DNA of 64,000 bases from Streptomyces sp. NBC_00285 (GTDB lineage: Bacteria > Actinomycetota > Actinomycetes > Streptomycetales > Streptomycetaceae). The notes beneath the pieces were generated by a model that saw only the letters and a list, made by a program, of their open reading frames with translations, was not told the DNA's origin and did not search any database. Below, piece by piece: positions 9,901 through 18,060 of the stretch. The translations under genes and the position numbers were made by a program. Numbering within the stretch: position 1 is the first letter of the stretch; every line of letters starts with the position of its first letter. The DNA lies in the NCBI RefSeq assembly GCF_036174265.1, contig NZ_CP108055.1, positions 5,704,001-5,768,000 on the forward strand, given 5' to 3'.

Positions 9901-10181
9901 GCATCACCACTGATGTCGACGCCGACCTTCTGGCGGCACACCGGCATATCAATGTGCGTCAAGCCTGCGCGGTGCTGTGCCTACGGCATCCCGATCGCTA
10001 CCGGGATACCGTGATGCGCCTGGCCAAGGACAGTGAGCACAGAGTCCGTCAGACACTGGCCGAAGCAGCTGCTCAGACTGACCCCAAGCGATCCGAAACG
10101 GCGAGAGCCGTACTGGAACTCCTTGCCCGCGACCCACGCCACAGCGTGCGCGTGGCGGCCGGCATCCGGTCCCGTGAATGA
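6921..10181 (+). CDS. Giant protein: N-terminal Mrr-like restriction nuclease domain plus helical repeats
   Basis: 1086 residues. Residues 48-190 resemble the Mrr/PD-(D/E)xK restriction endonuclease fold: GWDRFEKLVLALSRG helix, HGIDLAGR with D87, then YTVVQCKDYQ with Q101-x-K103, the usual metal-binding D...QxK variant. The remaining 850 or so residues are all-helical, with tetratricopeptide-like pairs in the middle and HEAT-like repeats at the end (DPRHSVRVAAGIRS). GTG 6921 is the first start before the conserved part and has no good Shine-Dalgarno, so leaderless expression is possible. It converges with the exonuclease/STAND operon. Nuclease plus large repeat sensor is typical of anti-phage effectors; that role is inferred. 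Confidence 0.8.
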   Translation: MIDTTSQRAVSAGGEDPWEPWTADPNLSATPEPGASDNVPPGEDLDLHIGWDRFEKLVLALSRGVLGLRGVKFRRYGTQGQAQHGIDLAGREPDGNYTVVQCKDYQTFTAGDLRAAVETFTRGRRPFDAHHLIIATSATTQPTQVVDELARLQDAHSDLELDLWGSEQINEYLRFQGDVVTRFWTRETATTFCTGAPPQGVPVPLPDRQEQAERILVGPLQTNDVAPILRRADAHRATAPKESARLYGELAERLDDAGFRGHAVTMRGKQLDALVDAQLVDEALDLAAHLAVVALHFGDRDEPPRLLRRIEQLTADEKVSGWTQTALAQRHLQLVGAAVKSILHPLGHFVAMRAALEAPAAEEPVYQPLLVLMFAEHLLALDPDRLENLDGLITTAISRADTELIRRVAEDAVIRLRLVRAEYDLAERTELKRLARHHRVSGRQAALINAREARLCALEGRAEEAVETWRDAVYDAIHAGMTEDAADWLYAIRAVNAQYGPLTSLIDDEHRLAQALRATGTGRLLDRVRSFREQALSAKVNGKPVEAVLSARRWLTDAVTTGDWGSEFEALDFLGDLYRESHESSLAAQYYQRAGRTKKLKELATAVGDLTLPLGPLSDAPWWVLHCRTTIVEAQADLIADETAGDLLGELTALAQRARAGEVADSPFRNLAHQATRSACVLAARGTREQALAVLDLLAPDVPRGPNQYHHSDDCHASACVAIARTHGAIAMTALTRLFDLADGRAHKALELVVDEEVISLLQARQAETEPRAGSVVPGGLAEDDLIRLRARVGRLDDNGLYLADVARALIDPDHVAVRERAEQARTRILQHPEPIPGVAELGTRLVSDSYLAGKLGEENRAECLDKLMSIANDVREVATTRKDALIGIRNLVADLPVDVQRQVFGTAKGFAVGDQDGSHLDDQLTGTPHPLSSFKISGGSASLRGEALLLAAASATTPEEHAWVRGQAIGLLSSEDTAHLHAAAVALSRPSEGITTDVDADLLAAHRHINVRQACAVLCLRHPDRYRDTVMRLAKDSEHRVRQTLAEAAAQTDPKRSETARAVLELLARDPRHSVRVAAGIRSRE

Positions 10182-10242
10182 AAGCGCAGCAGAGTTGGGA
10201 CGTCGAACTCGTACGCCTCCGTATGATCACTGATGCCGTGCG

Positions 10243-11283
10243 TCAGACGAGATCGTGCTCCTTCCAGTCCAGCGCCCGAACCGTCTCCAAAGGCCAACGA
10301 CGATCCCTGTCCCTGCTAGGACGCCGAGCCTCAGCCTCCTGCACGTACTGCTCGTGCCAGCGGACCTGTTCCCGGTGGAGCGCGGGGCGGGACAAGCGGC
10401 CTACGGCGGGGTGGCAGGCCGCGATGACCTGCGCGAGGACGAGCGTGGTTTCGGCGTCGAAGGAGGGGTCACCCGGGCGTTCATGCGGGATGCCGTACCA
10501 CTTGGCGACCGTTTCCAGGGCGCGTCCGCCGGAGCGGAAGGGCTCGGCGTGCCGGTCCAGAACGAGTGGGTCGCAGATCGGTGACATGCCGTTGGCCAAG
10601 CGATCGGACAGTGGTGTGAGTCCGTGCCGGAGCAGTTCACTCTCCAACGTGGTCAGCACGAATTGGGCATACCAGACCACCATCGGTTCCTTGGTTGCCA
10701 ACTGCCCCACAAGCACAGTCGTCAATTCCTCCAGAGCCTCGATGGCAGGCGTTCCGTGGGCACGGGCATGCTCCACTGAAATGCCGTGATTCTTACGAGG
10801 CGTGACGGACAACGGGCCGGGGCCGGGATCGATGAGCCAGAACCGATTCCTTCCGTCAGTGGTGCGTACCGCCGCGCCGAGAATGCGGTCGACACCGTAA
10901 CGGTTGCCCGTGGTCGCGATGTCCAGGGCCATGAGGCGGCGTCGGTGCCAGCCCGGATGGTGCTGGCGTGGTGGCGGAGCAGGCTCACGGACGTGTTCAC
11001 GGTGGTAGACGTCCCACCCACCGAAGCCGGTGTTCACGAGCACCCCCAGCCCGGCCGGAACGACCGAGCCGCAGGTCTCGCACTCCCCCTCTCTCTGATT
11101 GGGGCGCATCGCGGACGAGTCAGACGTGGTGCCGTCCGGATCGGGTGTCGCCGCGTGAGCTGGGTGATAGGTCACCCAGCCACCCCACACACTTCGGAGC
11201 AGCACCCCGGCCTCTGCCGGGACGTCTGCGCCGCACCGGGCACAGCGGCCCGCGTATTGGTTCGTCCGTACCGGGCTGTTCAC
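10243..11283 (-). CDS. DnaQ-fold exonuclease-like protein with two zinc modules, active site degenerate
   Basis: 346 residues. The N-terminus has two copies of a CxxC-x22-HxxH module (C14/C17/H40/H43 and C68/C71/H94/H97), each containing a VPA-x-x-GVL stretch. The rest follows the DEDDh exonuclease fold (residues 117-290): LMALDIATTG keeps D121 but has A123 where the family has Glu; the Exo II segment VVWYAQFVLTTL lacks its Asp (V209); Exo III GDPSFDAE keeps D276 but lacks the His. Three of five metal or catalytic residues are therefore missing and the enzyme is probably inactive. It lies 72 bp downstream of the STAND gene on the same strand, probably one operon, and may act as a nucleic-acid-binding sensor. 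Confidence 0.78.
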   Translation of the reverse strand: MNSPVRTNQYAGRCARCGADVPAEAGVLLRSVWGGWVTYHPAHAATPDPDGTTSDSSAMRPNQREGECETCGSVVPAGLGVLVNTGFGGWDVYHREHVREPAPPPRQHHPGWHRRRLMALDIATTGNRYGVDRILGAAVRTTDGRNRFWLIDPGPGPLSVTPRKNHGISVEHARAHGTPAIEALEELTTVLVGQLATKEPMVVWYAQFVLTTLESELLRHGLTPLSDRLANGMSPICDPLVLDRHAEPFRSGGRALETVAKWYGIPHERPGDPSFDAETTLVLAQVIAACHPAVGRLSRPALHREQVRWHEQYVQEAEARRPSRDRDRRWPLETVRALDWKEHDLV

Positions 11284-11355
11284 TGCCTCGCCTCGATGAA
11301 GATCAGACTCTGCGGCAGAGCAGGGTGGGTGTTCTCGTCGACCGACACCGGTGCC

Positions 11356-14300
11356 TTAGCCATGGGCTGCGGTAAGGAGCTGTGCCGCACGTTCGGGGGA
11401 GAGGTCCCACTGCAGGGCGACCATGATCAGGAATTCCATCTCCTGGAAGTCGTCAGTCGGTTGGCCGGTGGCGCCTTCAGCAATGGCGACGGCGAGATTC
11501 GGTACGCCCGGGTCTCGGACCGCTGTGCCCGTGTCGATTTCGCTCTGCACCCGGAGGGTCAGGGTGCCGAGGAAGTCCACGATCTTACTGATGACCAGGT
11601 CTCCGGGACGGAGTTCCGTGATGATGCGATGTGTCTCCTGGAATAGCGTCGCGGCTTCGTCGGCGACGCTCTGGTGCAGTGGAGCGATATCCCGCAAGGT
11701 CGCCAGGTGCGCCAGACCAGAGAGGCATTGGAGAGCCTGATGGGCGTCGATGACCGCGTTGGTGAGCGGGGTCGGGTGGGCCTCAGGGAGGGCCGCACTC
11801 CAGGTGTCGAAGAGGTCGACTCCCGGCCACAATGTGGTCTGGAGCTGCTGGGTCAGGAGGCGGACCGGTCTGCCGTCGATGAGTGGCATGAGGAGGACGG
11901 GTCCCCGGTATCCCTGCGACACATAATCGTGGTGCATCAAGGCGCTTAGTTCGTCCACCGCCGCTGACCATCCGATGACGTCATCGAGGTACACGCCCAC
12001 CGCCGACTCAACAGCTGGCCATTCCATCGCGTTCGGATCGGCGGGAGGGCGGGTGAAGAGCTGAACGGAGAGTCCCTCGGCCTCAGCGTCGGCTTGGAGC
12101 TGTTGCTGTGCGGCGGGCGCTCTGGCGTCGGCGGCGGTGCGGGCAACGTCCGCGGCCCGGGCGAGAGCGACGCCGGACGGCCCTGATCGTGCCGCGGTCC
12201 TGATGGCCTGTAGGCCGAGGGTGCCCCACGTAAGCTCAGCGAGAACGGCGTGAAGGTCGGTGAGAGCCTTCGTCAACTGGTCCAGGACAGCTGGCGGTTC
12301 TTGGTCGACGAGGTGCCATTGCTCCTGGTCCCGCACGCCCAACGCGCTATTCCTCAGCGAGTCTCGGACGTACCCGGCGAGTGATCTGTACTCCTCGGGA
12401 TCGAAGATCCGTCGTGTCAGATTGTCCGCGATCCCGTGTGCGAGCGATTGCAAGTGGTCCGCTCCGCCACCCGGGACCGCGTCATCGGCAGGCAGCGAGG
12501 ACAGGTGGGTATTGTCCATGGGCAGTGTCAGCGCGGTGGCCTGCTTGTACAGGTCGGCCTGCACCGTCTTAAGCAAGGCGACGTCCCGGGGCTGGCTGCG
12601 TCCGGTGAGCCAGACTCGGGTCAGATCAATCAAGTACTTGTACAGCTCGGGGAGCAGGGCGCTTGCCGCAACGGTCCTGCTGGTCCGGTCAGTGGTGCCG
12701 GCCAGGGTGGTGGCGATCAGGCTCTGCGCGCGAGTCCATGCCACCTGGGTGGGTGAGCGATCGTACTGACGCTCCAGACGGCTGATCCCAGCTGTGAAGT
12801 CACCGAAGGTTTGGGGAATGCCACCGGGCAGAAGGCTCTGAACGTCCACGCTCTCGCAGTGAGGGAGGCAGCGCAGCAGGATCCGCCCGAAGGTCCGGAT
12901 CGCTTGTTCCGCCTCCGGCTGAGCCCGATCGGACACGTGCAGAAGACGGGCGTACGCAACCTGTCGGCCTTCCCGCTCTACGACGGATACCTCGTACAAC
13001 CACGGAAAGTGGGCTCTCAGTCTCGTCAGAACAGCCTCCTCTCCGCCCACGAGTTCCAGCAGGCTGTTCGCCAGATCCAACGACACGGCTCGCGCCGCTG
13101 TGAGAAGGTCCCCCAGCGACTCAATCGATGAACCGGTCAGCAGTCGGCCGAACGGAGAATCCGCGAGTGTTGGAGCCCAGTTCGTAAGATCCAGGTCTGT
13201 TCCTGTCAGGACGGCCAGGACCCTCTGTGTCTCGGTCGGTTCCGTGCACTGGGCGAGAAGTTGGGCCAACTGGGCCGTCCCGAGCCGTTCCACCAGGGTG
13301 TCGCGCAGCGGCGAGCTCAGCGGAAGGTACGCGCGGATCTCGGCTGTGGCCGCCGCGATCTCGGGTTGCAGGTTGGGCAGTGGATCCCCGTCGAGCAGCG
13401 CGAACTGCAGAAGGGTTCGACGGTGTGCGAGCGCTACTTGATGCCGGTCGAGGATCTGCTTCCAGTCGGTGGCGCAACGAGTGAAATCGACCAGCCGGAG
13501 CGCCTGGAGGACACCGATGACCGCAGTCGTTCCGTGCCTTTGCCCAACTTCGACGACAATCTGGTCCAGTACGACGGAATCGAGCTCGGGGCAGTCCGTG
13601 AGGACGCCGGCCGCGAACGGCTGGAGTTGTTCGTCCGTCAGCATCCGCATGACCGCGATGACGGTCTCGTCGAGTACGGGTGGCGGTACCGCGTGTACGG
13701 CGTCCGCCAATCTGCCCGAGCGCAGTTGGTGGAGTCCGGACAGGTGCCCGAGCCGCTCGTGAACGAGGTGCTCGTGGACCAGACGCGAGAGCGCGGCGCG
13801 GAGTTCCACGTCCTCAATGCCGAGTTGTCGCTGGAGCGCCCGTACCGGCAGATCGGTGCCCCATCGATGGGCCACCGAGATCCTGGCCAGAATGTCGACT
13901 TCTGTCTGTCGTTCTTCGACTACCCGCCGGTCGACCTGCTCCGACAGAACGTCCGAGAGCCGCCTTCCTTTGGTGAGAAGGTGAGTGAACTCCAGAGTCA
14001 GACCGTCGGCTGCCTCGTATGCCTCCCGCCAGTGCGGTGTCGTCGTGGCACCGGAGGCGGTCAGCCCGGTGTGGATCTCCTTCGCGACGTCCTCGTCAAG
14101 TGTCACCGCGATCTGCGTACACCTGGCCCGGCTCCGCAGGGGCAGCAAGTCCTCACTGCGGACAGAACCCAACAGCAGGACTCCGGGAATCGGGGCGAGT
14201 TCTCGCTGAAGGGCGTCCCAAGCCTCGGCCGAGCCGATTCCGATGCCGTCCACCAGGAATCCGACCGGCGAGCGTGTCGAGGGTTGCAGTGCTCTTGCCA

Positions 14301-15378
14301 GCCGCACCAACGCGGCGATGTCCCCGTCTCGGAGACGCCTGATCCGATACCAGAGCACATGCCTGGTCACGTAGGCGGCCGTCCACATGACAGTCGACTT
14401 GCCCACTCCTGACGGGCCGACAATGAGGATGCTCTCTTCGCGGTCAATCGCCGTCACCACCTGGCCGGTCAGAGCCTTCCTGGGTGCGGGCAGGCCGGCT
14501 GCGATGTGGCCGGGCTGCACGTCGATGCCTTCGTAGAAGCCGGTTGGCAGAAGAGGTCGGTCGAAGTCCACCGGCTCGCAGGCACCTGACGACAGGGCCT
14601 CTTCCAGTGACTCGCGATCGATGGTTTCCATGACCTCCTGAGCGATGCGCTCGATGCTCGTTCGAGCGAGCCCGGCTGCCTCGCCCAGACTTGCCTCTGC
14701 GTTGGCATCCGCTTTGCCTGCCACCTTGTCACGTAGGGCCAGCACAATAGGTTCGGCGGCCACAGGAAGCAGCCCGAAGCGCTGTACCACTGCGGCCCGG
14801 GTTTCTTCTGCTGCGGCGCCCCATGGCAGCACGTAAAGGCTGACAGCCTCGCACCAGGTGTCGATCTCGTCCCTGTTCAGACCGGCGTGCGCACCTTTCG
14901 TGGCGAATTCCCGCAGCACGGGATGGCCTGTTGGGAGAGCGCTCAACGGACGATCCCAGTGAGTGAACAGCTCTCCTGCCACTGGCCGTTCGAGAATGAG
15001 GATCGCGCGATCGGTCACTCCCGCCGCTGCCCGCCTGGCATGCGCCTTGGCCATGGTGACGAGGTGCCCAGCCACATCGACAGCGGTGAAATCACCTACC
15101 CGTTCCTGACGTGATTTTACTTGGACATGCCAGGATGTTGGGCCCTCACAAGAGAGATCTTCAAACCCCTCCGGGACAATGCGATCGATGACGAGCTGGC
15201 CGGACAGGACCCGGCCGCACAGCCATGCTCCGACGGCATCCTGGTAGTGAAACCCGCGACCGGCTCGTGCCCCCGATCGTGTCTGCGTCCACAGGGGTTC
15301 GGCGGGGCCACTGGTCGGATCGCCTCGGCGCACGGGTACGGCGGGCCGCTCTCGCCGTCCTTTGTTCCTACTGGCCAT
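11356..15378 (-). CDS. STAND-type NTPase with N-terminal PD-(D/E)xK nuclease (Avs/DUF4297-like)
   Basis: About 1340 residues from ATG 15378 (MASRNKGRRE); the frame is open to 15495 but that stretch is near the att region and looks non-coding. Residues 40-140 look like the DUF4297/Cap4-type nuclease: GRGFHYQDAVGAW, PEGFEDL (E70/D74), then WHVQVKSRQ (Q86-x-K88). Residues 321-329 are a Walker A, GPSGVGKST, and VGFLVDGIGI (about 372) is a Walker B, followed by VLLLGSVRSEDL. The remaining 900 or so residues are helical repeats without named motifs. This architecture (effector nuclease, P-loop switch, long sensor) is that of antiviral STAND ATPases. The exonuclease-like gene follows it in the same direction. 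Confidence 0.8.
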   Translation of the reverse strand: MASRNKGRRERPAVPVRRGDPTSGPAEPLWTQTRSGARAGRGFHYQDAVGAWLCGRVLSGQLVIDRIVPEGFEDLSCEGPTSWHVQVKSRQERVGDFTAVDVAGHLVTMAKAHARRAAAGVTDRAILILERPVAGELFTHWDRPLSALPTGHPVLREFATKGAHAGLNRDEIDTWCEAVSLYVLPWGAAAEETRAAVVQRFGLLPVAAEPIVLALRDKVAGKADANAEASLGEAAGLARTSIERIAQEVMETIDRESLEEALSSGACEPVDFDRPLLPTGFYEGIDVQPGHIAAGLPAPRKALTGQVVTAIDREESILIVGPSGVGKSTVMWTAAYVTRHVLWYRIRRLRDGDIAALVRLARALQPSTRSPVGFLVDGIGIGSAEAWDALQRELAPIPGVLLLGSVRSEDLLPLRSRARCTQIAVTLDEDVAKEIHTGLTASGATTTPHWREAYEAADGLTLEFTHLLTKGRRLSDVLSEQVDRRVVEERQTEVDILARISVAHRWGTDLPVRALQRQLGIEDVELRAALSRLVHEHLVHERLGHLSGLHQLRSGRLADAVHAVPPPVLDETVIAVMRMLTDEQLQPFAAGVLTDCPELDSVVLDQIVVEVGQRHGTTAVIGVLQALRLVDFTRCATDWKQILDRHQVALAHRRTLLQFALLDGDPLPNLQPEIAAATAEIRAYLPLSSPLRDTLVERLGTAQLAQLLAQCTEPTETQRVLAVLTGTDLDLTNWAPTLADSPFGRLLTGSSIESLGDLLTAARAVSLDLANSLLELVGGEEAVLTRLRAHFPWLYEVSVVEREGRQVAYARLLHVSDRAQPEAEQAIRTFGRILLRCLPHCESVDVQSLLPGGIPQTFGDFTAGISRLERQYDRSPTQVAWTRAQSLIATTLAGTTDRTSRTVAASALLPELYKYLIDLTRVWLTGRSQPRDVALLKTVQADLYKQATALTLPMDNTHLSSLPADDAVPGGGADHLQSLAHGIADNLTRRIFDPEEYRSLAGYVRDSLRNSALGVRDQEQWHLVDQEPPAVLDQLTKALTDLHAVLAELTWGTLGLQAIRTAARSGPSGVALARAADVARTAADARAPAAQQQLQADAEAEGLSVQLFTRPPADPNAMEWPAVESAVGVYLDDVIGWSAAVDELSALMHHDYVSQGYRGPVLLMPLIDGRPVRLLTQQLQTTLWPGVDLFDTWSAALPEAHPTPLTNAVIDAHQALQCLSGLAHLATLRDIAPLHQSVADEAATLFQETHRIITELRPGDLVISKIVDFLGTLTLRVQSEIDTGTAVRDPGVPNLAVAIAEGATGQPTDDFQEMEFLIMVALQWDLSPERAAQLLTAAHG

Positions 15379-15519
15379 CCAGGAAGCATGGCAGTTCGGT
15401 CGGACAGGCGAGGTGACTTGTCCAGACGGCTCCCCTCGGTGGCGCCTACAGAAGCAGAGAATCTGGGGCCCGGTTGCTGAGGGTGCGCCACCCACAAAAA
15501 TGGACTAGACAACAAAGAA

Positions 15520-15542
15520 CCCCCGGGTCATCGACCTGGGGG
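15520..15542 (-). terminator. Terminator of tRNA-Gly
   Basis: CCCCCGGGTC (15520-15529) pairs with GACCTGGGGG (15533-15542) with one wobble, immediately downstream of the tRNA 3' end and followed in the tRNA direction by TTCTTTGTTG. Confidence 0.6.
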
Positions 15543-15549
15543 TTTCTCC

Positions 15550-15595
15550 TGGAGCGGGTGACGAGAATCGAACTCGCACTCTCAGCTTGGGAAGC
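15550..15595 (-). repeat. Right attachment repeat inside tRNA-Gly
   Basis: Identical over 46 bases to 4731-4776. It ends within the anticodon arm, the usual crossover zone for tRNA-targeting integrases. With the left copy it defines a 10.8-kb integrated segment. Confidence 0.88.
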
Positions 15596-15623
15596 TGATG
15601 TTCTACCACTAAACTACACCCGC
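15550..15623 (-). tRNA. tRNA-Gly(CCC)
   Basis: The 74-nt gene folds as a standard cloverleaf on the minus strand: acceptor GCGGGTG pairing with CACCCGC, discriminator T, encoded CCA, T-arm GAGTTCGATTC, and anticodon stem TCAGC/GCTGA with loop TTCCCAA giving anticodon CCC. It is the intact copy at the right boundary of the island. Its 3' 46 bases are the attachment repeat, so the island inserted without destroying the tRNA. Confidence 0.93.
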
Positions 15624-15895
15624 GTGAGCGCCGGTCGGACCGGTGCTGAAATGCAATGTCACCCTACATCATCCCAGGCTCCCGGCGCTGAAGCCGTGGG
15701 GCCTGTGTGCGTTCCCGGAGGTGGGACGGGGCTGCGGGGGACGGGAGTTGGGGCGTACGGTGGAGGCGGGGAAGAGGGTCCGGGCGGGACCGGAGGGTCG
15801 CCTGGAAGCTCGCCCCGTCCATCCCGTAATGTGCCTTTTGTCGTCGGGTGAGCAGCAGCCCGACGCGGCTCTTGGGGAAGGGACTCTAGGACTTG

Positions 15896-16054
15896 ATGGA
15901 GCGCACCGTCGTCCGTTGTGCCGATGGGCACGTGTTCAGCACCGCTTCGTTTCCGATGCAGCAGGCCGAGCGCCTGGGTCCCGGACGACTCGTCCGGTGT
16001 CCTCGCTGTGCGCGGCTTCGCAGTGTCGTTCAGGTGACCTTGGAGAAGCACTGA
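15896..16054 (+). CDS. Small CxxC zinc-ribbon-like protein
   Basis: 52 residues, MERTVVRCADGHVFSTASFP ... GRLVRCPRCARLRSVV. One Cys-x-x-x-His element near the start (C8, H12) and RCPRCAR near the end would make a single zinc site. Codon use fits the chromosome and ATG 15896 has purine-rich sequence upstream. It lies between the tRNA and dcd, same strand as dcd. I believe a near-identical small protein is common in streptomycetes, but that is memory and not a search. Function unknown. Confidence 0.7.
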   Translation: MERTVVRCADGHVFSTASFPMQQAERLGPGRLVRCPRCARLRSVVQVTLEKH

Positions 16055-16123
16055 AAGATCGGTACCAGGCGCGCGGGTCCGTCCGATTGTGGTCGGTCCG
16101 CGCGCCTTGCGTATCCTCGGGGC

Positions 16124-16699
16124 GTGCTTCTCTCAGACAAGGACATCCGGGCCGAGATCGATGCCGGGCGAGTGCGGATCGATCCATACGACGAATCCAT
16201 GGTGCAGCCGTCCAGCGTCGACGTACGCCTCGACCGCTTCTTCCGGGTGTTCGAGAACCACCGGTACCCCCACATCGACCCCTCCGTGGAGCAGGCCGAC
16301 CTGACCCGGCTCGTGGAGCCGGAGGGTGACGAGCCGTTCATCCTCCACCCCGGCGAGTTCGTCCTCGCTTCGACGTACGAGGTCATCAGCCTCCCCGACG
16401 ATCTCGCCTCGCGCCTGGAGGGCAAGTCCTCCCTCGGCCGGCTCGGGCTCGTCACCCACTCCACCGCCGGCTTCATCGACCCCGGGTTCAGCGGGCACGT
16501 GACCCTGGAGCTGTCGAACCTCGCCACGCTCCCCATCAAGCTCTGGCCGGGCATGAAGATCGGCCAGCTGTGCCTGTTCCGGCTCTCCTCGCCGGCCGAG
16601 TTCCCCTACGGCAGTGAGCGCTACGGCTCCCGCTACCAGGGCCAGCGCGGCCCCACGGCCTCCCGCTCCTTCCTGAGCTTCCACCGGACCCAGGTGTGA
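16124..16699 (+). CDS. dcd: dCTP deaminase
   Basis: 191 residues, the normal length. It begins [20 protein letters not shown] and contains [39 protein letters not shown] and [15 protein letters not shown], the conserved trimerisation and active-site blocks of Dcd. It converts dCTP to dUTP (some relatives go directly to dUMP), feeding thymidylate synthesis in the cytoplasm. The GTG start overlaps nothing upstream; the downstream phosphoribosyltransferase overlaps its stop by four bases, indicating translational coupling in a two-gene nucleotide-metabolism operon. Confidence 0.95.
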   Translation: MLLSDKDIRAEIDAGRVRIDPYDESMVQPSSVDVRLDRFFRVFENHRYPHIDPSVEQADLTRLVEPEGDEPFILHPGEFVLASTYEVISLPDDLASRLEGKSSLGRLGLVTHSTAGFIDPGFSGHVTLELSNLATLPIKLWPGMKIGQLCLFRLSSPAEFPYGSERYGSRYQGQRGPTASRSFLSFHRTQV

Positions 16700-17205
16700 G
16701 CGCCGTACGGGAGAACCTCACCTACGAGGCGTTCGGCACCGCCGTCCGCGAACTCGCGCAGACCATCGCTGACGACGGGTACGAGCCCGACGTCGTTCTC
16801 TCCATCGCGCGCGGCGGTGTCTTCGTCGCCGGCGGTCTCGCGTACGCCCTCGACTGCAAGAACATCCACCTCGTGAACGTGGAGTTCTACACCGGCGTGG
16901 GGACCACCCTGGAGATGCCGGTCATGCTGGCCCCCGTCCCCAACACCATCGACTTCTCCGACAAGAAGGTCCTCATCACCGACGACGTCGCCGACACCGG
17001 CAAGACGCTCAAGCTGGTGCGCGACTTCTGCCTCGACGCCGTCGCCGAGGTCCGCTCCGCGGTCATCTACGAGAAGTCCCAGTCCCTGGTGAAGTGCGAG
17101 TACGTCTGGAAGCGCACGGACGACTGGATCAACTTTCCGTGGAGCGTTCTGCCTGTAGTACGTAAGTCGGGCGAGCCGATCACTCCGTCGAAGGAAGCGC
17201 TCTGA
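16696..17205 (+). CDS. Phosphoribosyltransferase-domain protein
   Basis: 169 residues with the type I PRTase signature [14 protein letters not shown], which is the PRPP-binding loop, preceded by [16 protein letters not shown]. These features suit hypoxanthine/xanthine or related purine base salvage enzymes. The specific base cannot be read from sequence. GTG start overlaps the dcd stop codon (GTGA), so the two are co-translated. The C-terminus is basic ([16 protein letters not shown]). Confidence 0.88.
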   Translation: MSAVRENLTYEAFGTAVRELAQTIADDGYEPDVVLSIARGGVFVAGGLAYALDCKNIHLVNVEFYTGVGTTLEMPVMLAPVPNTIDFSDKKVLITDDVADTGKTLKLVRDFCLDAVAEVRSAVIYEKSQSLVKCEYVWKRTDDWINFPWSVLPVVRKSGEPITPSKEAL

Positions 17206-17287
17206 CCTGCGGGTGTGATGACCGCTCGTAGCCGCTCTCTCGTCGGGTCCGCTTCCGCCGGCAATGGCGTGATGCCAGGATGCGGCC

Positions 17288-17578
17288 ATGCGGATTGGCG
17301 TTGTGACCTCCTGGACAGCTCGTCTCTGCGCTACGGTCGGCGGCATTGCGCTCGCTCCGATCCTTCTCGTGGCTGGCGGCCCTCTCCTCCGCTGCTACTT
17401 GCGGTACGTCTACAGCAACGGAGGCCCAGGGCTTGTGGACAAGGAGCGTGGCTGGGTGAACCCCGGTTGGTACGTAGTCCACAACGTGGTCGTGCGGTAC
17501 CTGATCTGGCCTTCAGAGCAAGTGATGGCCAGGCTCGACCGCCGACGACCAACGTGGCATCGCCAGGACGGTTCTTGA
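17288..17578 (+). CDS. Small membrane protein, unknown
   Basis: 96 residues from ATG 17288. One or two hydrophobic stretches (CATVGGIALAPILLVAGGPL) are followed by an aromatic-rich segment VNPGWYVVHNVVVRYLIWPS and a basic tail. Codon usage is acceptable but not strong, and no family was recognised. The spacing to the next gene is loose, so it is probably monocistronic. Confidence 0.5.
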   Translation: MRIGVVTSWTARLCATVGGIALAPILLVAGGPLLRCYLRYVYSNGGPGLVDKERGWVNPGWYVVHNVVVRYLIWPSEQVMARLDRRRPTWHRQDGS

Positions 17579-17757
17579 CCACCGCCGGTGGCTTCCCGAA
17601 CCGGTGACCATCTCGATGCGAACTATGGGCACGACGGTCCCTGAGGTCTGCTCGGCTGGTCACACGATCGGATGTGGCTGCTGACGGTCGACTCGGGTCG
17701 CGACGGTTGCTGTACCTCCCTGCTGTACGCCAGGAAGGGCTCTGCTTGGATCGGCCC

Positions 17758-18060
17758 ATGATTTCTGTTGGCACCCCGGACGAGACGCAAGAGAAAGCAG
17801 AGCTTGCGGTCGGGTTCGGCGGAGCGTCCTTGGCGTGCTGGTTCTGCTGTCCGTTTTGGATACTGGTCAGCTTCATCGCGCTGCCTCTGGCGCTCGTTGG
17901 CCTGGTGCGGGCCTTTGTCGAGTACCGCGCATCAAAGTCGGGGCGAGCGAACAGGACGCGAGCTGTAGTGGGTGGCGCGTTGTCCCTCTTGGGGGCGGCA
18001 GCGGCAATCACCTACATGATCTTTCTGGCAACCCATCCTGATCTTCCCGTTCAGGGGTAG
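17758..18060 (+). CDS. Small two-to-three-helix membrane protein
   Basis: 100 residues from ATG 17758 (MISVGTPDETQEK). Hydrophobic segments around CWFCCPFWILVSFIALPLAL and VVGGALSLLGAAAAITYMIF flank a short charged loop. The composition resembles DUF4190-like membrane proteins, but I cannot assign it. An upstream in-frame extension from 17674 exists; the ATG was chosen because the extension lacks protein-like content. Confidence 0.55.
   Translation: MISVGTPDETQEKAELAVGFGGASLACWFCCPFWILVSFIALPLALVGLVRAFVEYRASKSGRANRTRAVVGGALSLLGAAAAITYMIFLATHPDLPVQG

Noticed and set aside
15643..16329. Plus-strand frame of 228 codons before dcd
   Set aside because: Low-complexity Arg/Pro shadow. The real coding content here is the 52-residue protein in another frame and dcd.
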